Below are positions 19,329-27,796 of a stretch of DNA of 64,000 nt, in pieces. The stretch's first letter is position 1. Each line of letters starts with the position of its first letter. The DNA comes from Allomuricauda sp. ARW1Y1 (GTDB taxonomy: Bacteria; Bacteroidota; Bacteroidia; Flavobacteriales; Flavobacteriaceae), in NCBI RefSeq assembly GCF_013407935.1, contig NZ_JACBZU010000001.1:372001-436000 (forward strand), written 5' to 3'. A program made the position numbers and the translations under genes. The notes under the pieces were generated by a model. It worked only from the letters and a program-made list of their open reading frames with translations. It made no database searches and was not told where the DNA came from.

Positions 19329-20420
19329 TTATTTTTTAGGGAATTGCAAGGTAAAGATAGTGCCTGTTGGCGTATTTTGGGCCACCTCGATGCTGCCTTG
19401 GTGGCTTTGCACAATGCCGTGCACCACGCTTAGCCCCAATCCCGAACCTTCCCCAACGGGCTTGGTGGTAAAAAACGGGTCAAAAATATGGGGTATGGCT
19501 TCCTTTGGGATGCCCGGGCCTTCATCAGCAATGCTTAATACCACCTTATCCGTATCGGATTCCAAGAGAACGGAAATGGTACTCTGCGGCGGTGAAAAGT
19601 AAATAGCATTCATAACCAGATTAAACACCACTTGGGTGAGCTGAATTTTATCGATACGCAGTTCAACAGTATCCTTGGAATGCTCAAAGGTACAGGCCAC
19701 TTGTCTTTGGCGAAGCGTGGTACGCAACATCGTAATGGCCTCCTGGACCACCTCCACCACATTGATGACTTCCCGGGTTTCGGGCATTTCACAGGCGAAA
19801 AACATCAATTTTTTGACCACTTCGCGCGAAAATATGGCATTGGTCATGATTTTGTCCAAATCTTTGAGCGCCTGTGCATCGTCGCCGATACGTTCCTGCA
19901 ACAACTCGGTAAAGCCCAAAATATTGGCCAGGGGTGTGTTCAGCTCATGTGCGATTCCGGCCGTGATCTCGCCCAAGATCCTAAGTCTGTCGGATTGTTC
20001 TACCTGACGGCGAATCTGCTCTTCCTTTTCCTTGATTTCCTTCCGCTCCAACAAGTTGCCCACCTTTAGGCAAACATTGTCCAACAGCTGCTGCTCCTCC
20101 TCCAAAAAATCCTTTAGCTTATATTGGGGAGAAGGGTACCCGACCTTGATAACGCCCTTAGGTTTATTGAACGCGGTAATGGCGGACTCCAAAAACACAT
20201 AGTCCTCCCCTTTTTCCTTGGTTTTGATGTGGTATTCGGGGGTGGATAGCTGTACATAGGTATCAGTATCAAACTGCCAGGCCCGTTCCAGGCATTGTAC
20301 GATTCCGAGCAGGGCCGTTTCCATGTCATCATAATCACAGTTGACGATAAGCGAGGTCACCTCGTACAGACAAGTCAGTTCCTTGATGCGTTCCTTGAGT
20401 TTTTGCTCGGTGGTGAACAT
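19329..20420 (-). CDS. Cytoplasmic sensor histidine kinase
   Basis: Soluble kinase (363 aa) co-transcribed with the downstream regulator. No signal peptide or TM helix is seen. Residues about 15-125 form a GAF-like input region (TCLYEVTSLIVNCDYDD at the start). A coiled coil (126-150) leads to the HisKA domain, with H158 in the motif IAHELNTPLANI. The catalytic domain contains NLVMNAIYFSP, DEGPGIPKEAIPHIFDPFF and the G2 box GEGSGLGLSVVHG. A cytoplasmic GAF-type kinase paired with an NtrC regulator suggests sensing of an internal signal; the ligand is unknown. Confidence 0.92.
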   Translation of the reverse strand: MFTTEQKLKERIKELTCLYEVTSLIVNCDYDDMETALLGIVQCLERAWQFDTDTYVQLSTPEYHIKTKEKGEDYVFLESAITAFNKPKGVIKVGYPSPQYKLKDFLEEEQQLLDNVCLKVGNLLERKEIKEKEEQIRRQVEQSDRLRILGEITAGIAHELNTPLANILGFTELLQERIGDDAQALKDLDKIMTNAIFSREVVKKLMFFACEMPETREVINVVEVVQEAITMLRTTLRQRQVACTFEHSKDTVELRIDKIQLTQVVFNLVMNAIYFSPPQSTISVLLESDTDKVVLSIADEGPGIPKEAIPHIFDPFFTTKPVGEGSGLGLSVVHGIVQSHQGSIEVAQNTPTGTIFTLQFPKK

Positions 20421-20625
20421 GCGTTGGTCCTTTGTAGCAAATTAGTGAATTCTTGGGATTTGGGGGTTGCCTCGGCAACTTTGACAAAAAATTCCAGCGA
20501 TACTATTCCCACATTTTTTGTAATATTGATTTCCCTCCACTAAACTCATTTTGATATGGGAATTTTTCTTTCGTTTCCGGAAGAGAAAGGCTCCACGAAT
20601 TACATGATTTGAATAGATACACCTA

Positions 20626-22191
20626 ATGGCAAAGACAACTACCAAAAAACAAAAATCCATGGAGGAAACCCTTTGGGATTCCGCCAATAAATTAAGAGGG
20701 TCGGTAGAATCCTCAGAATACAAACACGTCGTGCTGGCACTTATCTTTTTAAAGTTTGCCAGCGACAAATTCGAGGCGCGCCGACAAGAACTCATTGAGG
20801 AAGGCAAAGAAAAGTATCTCGAAATGAAAGAGTTCTACAACATGAAGAACGTCTTCTTTTTGCCTGAAACCTCTCGCTGGTCCTATATCATCCAAAATGC
20901 CAAGCAAGATGATATCGCCTTAAAAATTGATACGGCGCTACATACCATCGAAAAGAACAACCCAGCACTCAAAGGCGCTTTGCCAGACAATTACTTTTCC
21001 AGGTTACAATTGGATATTAGCAAACTGGCGGCTTTGTTGGATACCATTAACAATATAGATACCCAAAAGGACAAGGAACAAGATATTGTAGGACGTGTTT
21101 ATGAGTACTTCCTGTCTAAGTTTGCCATCGCCGAAGGTAAGGGAAAAGGCGAGTTCTACACACCTAAAAGCATTGTAAAGCTCATTGCTGAAATGATAGA
21201 ACCCTACGAAGGTATTATCTATGACCCAGCCTGTGGTTCTGGTGGTATGTTTGTACAATCCATTAAGTTTATAGAAAGCCACCATGGTGATAAACGCAAT
21301 GTTTCTATCTACGGACAGGAGTATACCAATACGACTTATAAACTGGCTAAGATGAACCTGGCCATTCGTGGTATCTCGGCCAATTTGGGTGAAAAGGCGG
21401 CCAATACCTTTGCAGACGACCAGCATAAGGATTTAAAAGCCGACTATATCATGGCTAACCCACCATTTAACCAAAAGGACTGGCGTGCCGATAATGAACT
21501 GCTGGACGACCCTCGTTGGCGAGGTTATGACGTGCCACCCACCAGCAATGCCAATTACGGTTGGGTATTGACTATGGCCTCAAAACTCTCAGAACATGGC
21601 GTAGCTGGTTTTTTGTTGGCCAATGGTGCGCTCTCTGGTGGTGGAGAGGAATATAAAATCCGAAAGAAATTAGTAGAAAACGGACTGGTGGAAGCCATTG
21701 TGATTTTACCACAAAATATGTTTTATACCACGAATATCAGTGTGACGCTTTGGATATTGAATAAAAACAAAAGGCAACAAACGCGAGACATTGGAGATGT
21801 CACGCGCCATTATCGGGACCGAAAAGACGAAGTCTTGTTTATGGACTTGCGCCAAATTGGGGAACCGTTTGAAAAGAAATACATTCAGTTTAGTCCCGAA
21901 CATATTGAACAGATTACTTCTACATATCACAATTGGCAACAGCAGGATAAAGGCTATGAAGATGTCCCGGAATATTGCTACTCAGCCCATATAGAAGAAA
22001 TTGAGAAAAAAGACTTTTCACTAGTGCCAAGCAAGTATATTGAATTTAAAGATAGAGACTAGAATATTGACTTTGACGAAAAGATGACCAGCTTAAAGTC
22101 TGAATTTGAAGACTTGTTGCAACAGGAAGCAGAATCTAAACAGGAATTGTTAAATGTCTTTAAAGACTTAGGATTTGAAATCAAATTATAA
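20626..22191 (+). pseudogene. hsdM: Type I restriction-modification DNA methyltransferase HsdM, amber-interrupted
   Basis: N6-adenine methyltransferase subunit of a type I system. The first 478 codons are open and carry the SAM motif DPACGSGG at 200-207 and the catalytic NPPF at 278-281, so the methylase core is intact. A TAG at 22060-22062 then interrupts the frame. The 42 codons after it (NIDFDEKMTSLKSEFEDLLQ and onward, to TAA at 22189) are the usual HsdM C-terminal helix that contacts HsdS. Family members normally read RDENIDFDEKM here, so GAG to TAG is the likely change. The remnant hsdS start (TTG at 22175) overlaps the original stop, as in intact hsdM-hsdS pairs. Function is probably lost or impaired. 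Confidence 0.85.
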
Positions 22192-22693
22192 GCGCCTTGG
22201 CGATTACATACAACTAGTTGATGAGCGCAACAAAGACTTGTCTATAAATTTACTTTTAGGATTAAGTATTTCTAAACAGTTTATTCCTTCTGTGGCAAAC
22301 ACTGTTGGAACGAATATGAAGAACTACAAAATTATCCGAAAAGGGCAATTCGCTTGTAGTATCATGCAGGTAAGACGTGACGGTAAAATGCCAGTGGCTT
22401 TACTAACCGATTTTGAAGAAAAAGCCTTCTATGATATTTTAAAGGAGCTTTGTGTAAAATACGATTTTACATATCCGGAAGACAAGTTGATATCGTTAGC
22501 ACAGAAGGTTAAGGATGTTGTCGATGACAAAGCCAAGTACACCGATTGGAGCAAAAGAGCTGACATTAAAGCCGAGCTAAAAGCAGACTTAATCATTTTA
22601 TTGGCAGAGAATGATTATCCACCTGTAGATAGGGATGAAGTGTATAAAGAGATTTTTGAGCAGGCTGAGAATTTTAAGCGATACAACAACTAA
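22175..22693 (+). pseudogene. HsdS-HsdR in-frame deletion chimera
   Basis: A 172-codon frame from a TTG start. Residues 1 to about 76 (SNYKRLGDYIQLVDERNKDL, then GQFACSIMQVRRDGKMPVAL) match the beginning of a type I specificity subunit, the first half of target recognition domain 1. From about residue 77 the text switches to the C-terminal end of a type I restriction subunit (FEEKAFYDILKELCVKYDF, then WSKRADIKAELKADLI and YPPVDRDEVYKEIFEQAENF). Everything between, most of hsdS and hsdR, is missing. Both parents have an L-x-x-F/Y-E-E stretch near the junction (about 22400-22415), which could have served as recombination homology. It cannot form a working specificity or restriction subunit. Confidence 0.75.
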
Positions 22694-22811
22694 CATGGAC
22701 GAGTTAAATGAACCCGTTGCCAAATGGATTCAATAAATGTTCTAAAGGCATTGTCTATTTACCCCTATAAATTTATAGCTTCTTCCAAATCATCGATTTA
22801 GAGGGGTTTCC

Positions 22812-22830
22812 CGTGACCCCACCTGGGCTT
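22812..22830 (-). repeat. Degenerate second copy of tRNA 3' end (old att site?)
   Basis: Read on the minus strand, AGCCCAGGTGGGGTCACG differs from the 3' end of the intact tRNA (AGCCCAGGTGGGACCACG) only at two adjacent positions. It lies 108 bp outside the clean left att site. It may mark an older integration that brought in the type I restriction-modification genes. Confidence 0.55.
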
Positions 22831-22898
22831 ACTTCGGCTCTGCTCAGCATAAACCCTGCCTGCCGTAGGCAGATTCTCTCGCTCGGTTTGTTTCATAA

Positions 22899-22928
22899 AA
22901 AAAGTCCCAGCTTTCGCTAAGACTTTTT
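22899..22928 (-). terminator. Intrinsic terminator, probably the original tRNA terminator
   Basis: Perfect 8-bp stem AAAAAGTC/GACTTTTT with a 14-base loop. On the minus strand it ends in a run of T. It sits just beyond the left att core in the direction in which the tRNA is read, so it is likely the terminator of the tRNA gene before the element inserted. Confidence 0.6.
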
Positions 22929-22937
22929 GGCCACTTT

Positions 22938-22950
22938 GTGGTCCCACCTG
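22938..22950. repeat. Left attachment core (attL)
   Basis: GTGGTCCCACCTG, identical to the 3' terminal segment of the tRNA at 31708-31720. It is followed directly by element-specific sequence and the integrase gene. Confidence 0.8.
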
Positions 22951-23057
22951 TACCCGTGAGTTTAATACACCTTAATAGTTGTTAACAATCCTTATCATTC
23001 GTTTTTAAAGGGCTTATCACCTACTAATAGTTTTTATCACTAATTTTATGGTTATTA

Positions 23058-23069
23058 ATGTTGTATACA
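23058..23069 (+). repeat. 12-bp repeat, left copy (candidate integrase arm site)
   Basis: ATGTTGTATACA, identical and in the same orientation to 31654-31665 near the other end of the element. It lies just before the integrase start, where arm-type integrase sites or an autoregulatory site would be expected. Role inferred from position only. Confidence 0.5.
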
Positions 23070-23073
23070 CATT

Positions 23074-24384
23074 ATGGCTTCAATACATTTTTACCCTAGA
23101 ACAAAGACAGGCAAGTCTAAAATACAAGTGCGGATTGTATTAGGAAGAAACAAAAGGTTCCTACTTAGTACCCGTATAAGTGTCGATGATGTGGAACGGG
23201 ATTGGGACTTTAAAAAGAAAATGCCCAAAGAGGCAAGGCGTAAAAAGTTCCTGGAGGTATTGCGTACCAAATTCCTTAACCATATTACAGATGTTGAACT
23301 GGATTTGACTAAATCATTGGACGCAATTACAACAGATGATTTTAAAAAAATCGTGTATGATGTTAACCGTGTCCCGGAAAGATTAAGAACCTTCACAAAG
23401 ACAGAAAAAGAAGATTTCAACACCTATGTAACAGCGTTTATTGATCGCTGCAAGAAGAAAGGCTATCGAACCAAGGGAAACCAGCACAAGCAATATTCAG
23501 AGGGTACACTAAGGAAATATTATCAATTGATAGATACGATTGCCCTATTTGAAAAGGAAGAGGGTAAAAAGGTGTACTTAAATTCTTTTGATTCCAAAAC
23601 CACTGATTCTTTTGAATCCTTCCTAACTGAACAGTATGCAATCAGCACCGCAGGAAGAAAATTAAAATCCCTAAAAACTATTTTGACCGATGCGGACCGC
23701 AATAACAAAGAGGTAGACCCATACTTTAAGAACATAAGGGGCTTTTCATATGAAACAACGGTAGTTCCGTTAAGCGAAGCGGAACAGGAATTGATTTTTG
23801 CAACGCCAATGCCAAATAAAGAAATGGAAGTGGCTAAGGATTGGCTATTGATATTGTGCGGAACCGGGCAAAGGTTTGTTGATTGCAACGCATTATCTAA
23901 GGATATGATAAAAGATGATGTGATAGTCGTTACCCAAAAGAAAACTGGCAACATTGCCGAAATACCCATTTTCGACCGTGTAAGAAGGGTTATTGATAAA
24001 TACAATGGTTTTCCTCCCAAGTTTAGTGATAATGAAAGCACACAAAACGTGAGGCTGAATTTACTCATTAAAGATGTATGCCAGGAATGTGATATTGATG
24101 AAGAGCTGGAGGAAGTGAAGAACGGAAAAAGAGGTAGATATAAGAAATACGAGTTGATCACCACCAAGACCGGACGTAAATCCTTAGCCACATATTTGTA
24201 TAAGGAGTTAAGATGGGATGCCCAGAGCTGCATGGCAATTACAGGCCACAAACAGTTAGAAAACTTCTTTATTTATGTAGGTGGCAAAAATTCAGCAATC
24301 ACAGAAGCTAATAAAAAAAGGGTGGAAGAAATCAATAAGGAAACTATTGAAAAACGTAGTGAATCCCTTAAAATTTCACCCTAA
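23074..24384 (+). CDS. Tyrosine recombinase / integrase
   Basis: Site-specific integrase of 436 aa of the Bacteroidota phage/transposon type: an N-terminal arm-binding region, a SAM-like core-binding domain (about 110-225) and a catalytic domain. Catalytic residues are R267 (CGTGQRFVD), a box II of KTGRKS with R368, H392 (ITGHKQ) and the nucleophile Y401 (ENFFIYVG). The usual box II histidine is replaced by K365. It should catalyse insertion and excision between the att cores at 22938 and 31708. Its gene is next to attL and points inward, as usual. The ATG at 23074 follows the 12-bp repeat by four bases. Confidence 0.95.
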   Translation: MASIHFYPRTKTGKSKIQVRIVLGRNKRFLLSTRISVDDVERDWDFKKKMPKEARRKKFLEVLRTKFLNHITDVELDLTKSLDAITTDDFKKIVYDVNRVPERLRTFTKTEKEDFNTYVTAFIDRCKKKGYRTKGNQHKQYSEGTLRKYYQLIDTIALFEKEEGKKVYLNSFDSKTTDSFESFLTEQYAISTAGRKLKSLKTILTDADRNNKEVDPYFKNIRGFSYETTVVPLSEAEQELIFATPMPNKEMEVAKDWLLILCGTGQRFVDCNALSKDMIKDDVIVVTQKKTGNIAEIPIFDRVRRVIDKYNGFPPKFSDNESTQNVRLNLLIKDVCQECDIDEELEEVKNGKRGRYKKYELITTKTGRKSLATYLYKELRWDAQSCMAITGHKQLENFFIYVGGKNSAITEANKKRVEEINKETIEKRSESLKISP

Positions 24385-24704
24385 AAATGTTAATATAATG
24401 TTAAATTTACAAATAGTTGATAATCTGTACTTTATGATGTTTTTTAATATCAAATTGTATGAATTTTAAGCTAAAAAGGTATTAAAAAATGTGTTTTTAG
24501 CGCAATAGGTGCAAAAGACAAGTAGACACTTTAGCCCTTATCTCGTTAAAGTGTCATGAGGGGAAAATTAAAACCCATTAAAACAAAGAAAAGAGCGCAA
24601 GCCGACAAGTCGAACCAACGCCCTTGTAAGTGTGGTAACTACAAAGGTACAAATTCAAACCTCGGTTTTCGCTCAATAACAATTTTTAAAAACGAGAACA
24701 GACT
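24385..24704. other. Intergenic region with a long inverted repeat
   Basis: No gene is seen. A perfect 9-bp inverted repeat, GACACTTTA / TAAAGTGTC (24525-24533 and 24547-24555, 13-base loop), lies in the middle. It could be an operator or an RNA hairpin in the leader of the following HTH gene. The segment GAGCGCAAGCCGACAAG and beyond (about 24592 onward) is GC-richer than its surroundings and may belong to a structured leader. No function can be assigned. Confidence 0.5.
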
Positions 24705-24863
24705 ATGAGCAGGAAACTTGTATCGGCCAAAGAATTGGCCAAAGCTTTAAATGTAAATCTTTATACGGTTTACCGAGCGGAGCAAAAAAGCGAAATCACT
24801 AATTACGGTATTGGTGGCGCAAAGAGGTACGATCTAAACGAAGTATTACAACTTAACGAATAA
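24705..24863 (+). CDS. Excisionase-like small HTH protein
   Basis: A 52-residue protein (MSRKLVSAKELAKALNVNLY and onward) with the MerR/Xis-type winged-helix signature: an N-terminal 'SAKELAKALNVNLYTVYRA' helix-turn-helix followed by a short wing ending in RYDLNEVLQL. Such proteins in integrative elements act as recombination directionality factors or small regulators. It is the first gene after the integrase, separated by 320 bp. A perfect stem right after its stop (24866-24900) may terminate or attenuate its transcript. Confidence 0.78.
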   Translation: MSRKLVSAKELAKALNVNLYTVYRAEQKSEITNYGIGGAKRYDLNEVLQLNE

Positions 24864-24865
24864 AA

Positions 24866-24900
24866 AAAGCCCTAATGCGACAGGAAGCAAATAGGGCTTT
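24866..24900 (+). terminator. Perfect 9-bp hairpin after the HTH gene
   Basis: AAAGCCCTA / TAGGGCTTT with a 17-base loop directly after the stop of the HTH gene. The A run before and T run after fit an intrinsic terminator. The ATG of the next small ORF (24875) is the first codon of the loop, so it could also act as a translation switch. Confidence 0.55.
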
Positions 24901-25048
24901 AAATATTGTTAAACGGTACGGTAAAGATAATAAAACAGATGCTATTTGCAGTGTTTACTCATTAAAATTTTGCCGTATTCTTCACAGTATCAATAGCCCG
25001 GAAGAGAAACAAAAATTATTGTCGAACGCTAAAAACTTGGCGTTATGA
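24875..25048 (+). CDS. Small basic protein of unknown function
   Basis: A 57-codon frame (MRQEANRALNIVKRYGKDNK and onward, ending NAKNLAL). Its TGA overlaps the ATG of the RepA-like gene in the ATGA arrangement typical of coupled genes. The N-terminus lies in a hairpin loop, and no homologue is recognised. The coupling speaks for a real gene; the overlap with a terminator-like stem speaks against it. Confidence 0.5.
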   Translation: MRQEANRALNIVKRYGKDNKTDAICSVYSLKFCRILHSINSPEEKQKLLSNAKNLAL

Positions 25049-26022
25049 ATTACGTGGAAGAAATGGATGCTGCTATCATAGAAAAAATGAGCAGTGAGCA
25101 AAGCAATGGTGTATCGCTAAACCATGAAGGACATTCCAGCACATACAGTGGGGAACAACTTCTTAACATGAAAGTTGATAACATACCATGCCTTTTAGAG
25201 CCGATTTTACCCAAAGTTGGTTTGGTGGCACTTGCAGGAAGCAGTGATACAGGTAAAAGTAGTTTATTAAGACAGTTGGCCGTGAGTATATGTCTTGGCG
25301 AGGAAAGGTTTCTTGATTGGCAATTAAAAACAGAACATAAAAAAGCATACTACGTAAGTACTGAAGATGATGAAAATGCCATTGCATTTCTATTGAACAA
25401 AACAAACCAAGACAGACAATTACCAGCAAGCGCATATTCTGGTTTAACATTTGATTTTGATTCACATCAAGTTTTGGAAAGATTGAATGAAAAGTTGGCA
25501 AAGAATCCAGTTGATATAGTCATTGTAGACGCATTCACAGATTTGTATGGAAAATCAATGAACGACACCAACCAGGTGAGGAGCTTTTTAAATGGTTACA
25601 GTCAACTTGCGCAAAAACACAAATGTTTGGTAATGTTTCTTCATCATACAGGTAAAAGAACAGAAGATTTGACTCCTAGTAAACATAATCTTTTAGGATC
25701 ACAGGGCTTTGAGGCTAAAATGCGTTTAGTGATGGAATTAAGAAATGATTCGGTCCAACCCAACAAAAGGCATTTATGTATTGTTAAAGGTAATTATCTA
25801 CCCAAAGAGCATAAAACTGAAAGTTATGTATTGTTGTTTGATGACTCATTGAGATTCCACCAAACGGGTGATAGGATTCATTTTGGGGAACTTGGCGCAA
25901 ACAATAAGACTTCCACAAAAGAAACGGTACGAGAACTTAATGAACAAGGCCTGAATCAATCTGAAATTGCAACTAGGCTAGGTATATCGCAGCCAACAGT
26001 TAGTAGATACCTTAAAGAATGA
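25045..26022 (+). CDS. RepA-like AAA ATPase with C-terminal HTH
   Basis: A 325-residue ATPase of the plasmid RepA / RecA-fold helicase family. Walker A GSSDTGKS is at 65-72 and Walker B is in VDIVIVDAFTDLYG (about 150-165). The motif LHHTGKR near 200 and the loop following it are typical of the RSF1010 RepA type. The C-terminus is a resolvase-like HTH (LNQSEIATRLGISQPTVSRY, about 303-322). It probably loads or drives DNA unwinding for element replication, together with the primase-like gene downstream. In Bacteroidota mobile elements this pair is common next to an integrase and a Xis-like gene. Confidence 0.85.
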   Translation: MNYVEEMDAAIIEKMSSEQSNGVSLNHEGHSSTYSGEQLLNMKVDNIPCLLEPILPKVGLVALAGSSDTGKSSLLRQLAVSICLGEERFLDWQLKTEHKKAYYVSTEDDENAIAFLLNKTNQDRQLPASAYSGLTFDFDSHQVLERLNEKLAKNPVDIVIVDAFTDLYGKSMNDTNQVRSFLNGYSQLAQKHKCLVMFLHHTGKRTEDLTPSKHNLLGSQGFEAKMRLVMELRNDSVQPNKRHLCIVKGNYLPKEHKTESYVLLFDDSLRFHQTGDRIHFGELGANNKTSTKETVRELNEQGLNQSEIATRLGISQPTVSRYLKE

Positions 26023-26135
26023 TTTATTCATTATTCACTCCCTAGGGTTTGAATATTGAATATTCACTGAATATTCACTGAATAACACTGTATATCAATG
26101 ATTTAGAAGCGTTTTAATGTATTCATGAATAAATT

Positions 26136-27119
26136 ATGATGAATAATAATTTAAGGTTAGATAGTAAACAAAGGAGAAGGATTAAATATTGCCCTTGTGG
26201 CAAATCCAATAGAGATGGAAAATTTGTTCCTTTTAAAGGGAGTGAAAAATATGGCTTTTGCCATAGTTGCGATAAATGGTATAACGACCAAAGCGGAGTA
26301 ATTACTGATAATGTTGCGCCTACTCCAGATAAACCAACTTTCTACCATGAAAAGGGTTTGATAAAGAAAACGGTGAAGAAAAGTGGCAACAACAATTTTA
26401 TTCACTTCCTAAGAAAAAACTTTGATCAAGAATTTGTTGAGAAAGCAATCAAAGAGTATTTCATAGGAACCTCCAAACATTGGGACGGTGCCACAATATT
26501 TTGGCAAGTAGACCAGGAAATGAAGGTAAGGCACGGTAAATTAATGTTGTACGATAAAGAAACCGGAAAAAGAAACCAGACATACAACAACAATGTAAGG
26601 ACGGTTTTAGGCTTAAGGGATGATGCGCACGAGTTGAGGCAATGTTTATTTGGCCTTCACCTCTCAACGGTATACGATAAGAGAAAAATTGCTATTGTTG
26701 AAAGCGAAAAGACTGCAATCATCATGAGTATGGTCTATCCTGAATATCTATTTATGGCCACTGGAGGTAAAGGCAATTTTAAATACGACATGCTTAAACC
26801 AATTAAGGCTTACAACATTGTTGCTTTTCCTGATAAAGATGCCATTGATACATGGAGCAATGAGGCGGACAAGTTGAATAAGTACGGGTTTAAAATAACA
26901 GTGGATAAGACATTATTAAAGTTTGATGTGCCAAAGAATACGGATGTTGCTGATGTGTTCTTAAATCACGCCCCTACCCCTAAGAAGAATCCCGAACGGA
27001 CATTAAGCACCGATGATTTAGCAGCAAACAAATTAAACGCTAAAAACCCTTTGTTTGAAAAGTTGGTTTCAGAGTTTGATTTGGTCCATAATAACGGTAT
27101 GGAAATAATGATTGAGTAG
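26136..27119 (+). CDS. Primase-like protein with zinc finger and toprim-type domain (DUF6371-like)
   Basis: A 327-residue protein. The N-terminal zinc-binding knuckle has C19, C21, C42 and C45 (CPCGKSNRDGKF and FCHSCDKWY), like the CHC2 region of primases. The central part contains a toprim-like strand-loop with acidic residues, IAIVESEKTAIIMSM, and a DxD-type motif in AFPDKDAID. This layout matches DUF6371 proteins of Bacteroidota mobile elements, which stand beside RepA-like ATPases. It is probably involved in priming element replication. The start is the first of several methionines; the second (26139) is equally possible. Confidence 0.78.
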   Translation: MMNNNLRLDSKQRRRIKYCPCGKSNRDGKFVPFKGSEKYGFCHSCDKWYNDQSGVITDNVAPTPDKPTFYHEKGLIKKTVKKSGNNNFIHFLRKNFDQEFVEKAIKEYFIGTSKHWDGATIFWQVDQEMKVRHGKLMLYDKETGKRNQTYNNNVRTVLGLRDDAHELRQCLFGLHLSTVYDKRKIAIVESEKTAIIMSMVYPEYLFMATGGKGNFKYDMLKPIKAYNIVAFPDKDAIDTWSNEADKLNKYGFKITVDKTLLKFDVPKNTDVADVFLNHAPTPKKNPERTLSTDDLAANKLNAKNPLFEKLVSEFDLVHNNGMEIMIE

Positions 27120-27194
27120 AAAAAAGTAACGGGAATCTAACGATGTAAAAATTGTAACTGCCAAAACAACATAATAAACAATAAAAAATAAGCT

Positions 27195-27488
27195 ATGAAA
27201 TTTAATGAAAAATCCGCTTCGGTAGCGGGAAGAAAATCAAGCAGAAAAGGTATTCCGAACAAGGCCACCGAAGAAATCCGGAAAAACTATTTAGAGTTGG
27301 TAAATGGAAATATGAAAACCCTGGAGGATGATTTTAAATCATTGAAACCAAAAGAAAGGATTGAACTCACCATACAGTTATCCAAGTTCGTGCTGCCAAC
27401 GTTAAAGGCCATTGACTACCAAAGCCAAATAAATGGAGCGATAGACCTTAAGCCAATTGTAATAGATATGTCAAAATGGGGAAAATAA
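27195..27488 (+). CDS. DUF5681-like small protein
   Basis: A 97-residue basic protein. The opening, SASVAGRKSSRKGIPNKATE, is the signature of DUF5681 and small phage proteins that resemble a small terminase N-terminus. The rest is helical (NYLELVNGNMKTLEDDFKSL), ending in a hydrophobic beta segment, KPIVIDMSKWGK. Such proteins occur in prophages and integrative elements of Bacteroidota. A DNA-binding role is plausible. Its end overlaps the start of the next gene by 13 bases. Confidence 0.7.
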   Translation: MKFNEKSASVAGRKSSRKGIPNKATEEIRKNYLELVNGNMKTLEDDFKSLKPKERIELTIQLSKFVLPTLKAIDYQSQINGAIDLKPIVIDMSKWGK

Positions 27489-27718
27489 AAATAGATACTA
27501 TCGAAGAACTGGAAGCCTTTTTGCAGGAAAATCCAGTAACAAAAAAACAGGTGATTGCCATTGTGAACACTGCACTGGGTGTGTTTATGGATGGTGAGTT
27601 TTCATCAAATAAAGTTCCTACAAAAGAAGAAAAGGCACTACTGATGAAAAGGGTAAGATCTTTTGTTGATGAATGGCCTATGGAGCCGGGCAGGGAAAGA
27701 CCTTTATTTATAAACTAA
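27476..27718 (+). CDS. Unknown 80-aa protein of integrative element
   Basis: The ATG at 27476 lies within the last codons of the preceding gene, so the two are coupled. The protein is mixed helical and acidic (IDTIEELEAFLQENPVTKKQ), with a basic stretch near the end (KALLMKRVRSF). No family recognised. The overlap and good codon use support a real gene. It probably acts with its coupled partner. Confidence 0.65.
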   Translation: MGKIKIDTIEELEAFLQENPVTKKQVIAIVNTALGVFMDGEFSSNKVPTKEEKALLMKRVRSFVDEWPMEPGRERPLFIN

Positions 27719-27796
27719 TTTTTAGACAAGTCTAAATGGACAAAAAATGGAGTTATCCGTTTAAATAGTAGAAAGTAATTATTAAAAATCAAAAGT

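Larger units (their letters stand above)
22694..22937. other. Gene-free junction between decayed type I RM locus and integrative element
   Basis: No credible gene is present. From left to right I see a remnant tail after the HsdR fragment, an imperfect copy of the tRNA 3' end (22812-22830), and a short GC-rich palindromic segment (CTGCCTGCCGTAGGCAG, about 22855-22872) of a type dispersed in flavobacterial genomes. A terminator-like hairpin (22899-22928) follows and then the left attachment site. The remaining gene-free bases up to the integrase (22951-23073) belong to the element. Confidence 0.7.

Noticed and set aside
20626..22062. Functional solo DNA methyltransferase
   Set aside because: The frame ends in an amber codon 42 codons before the family end, and the specificity partner is a remnant.
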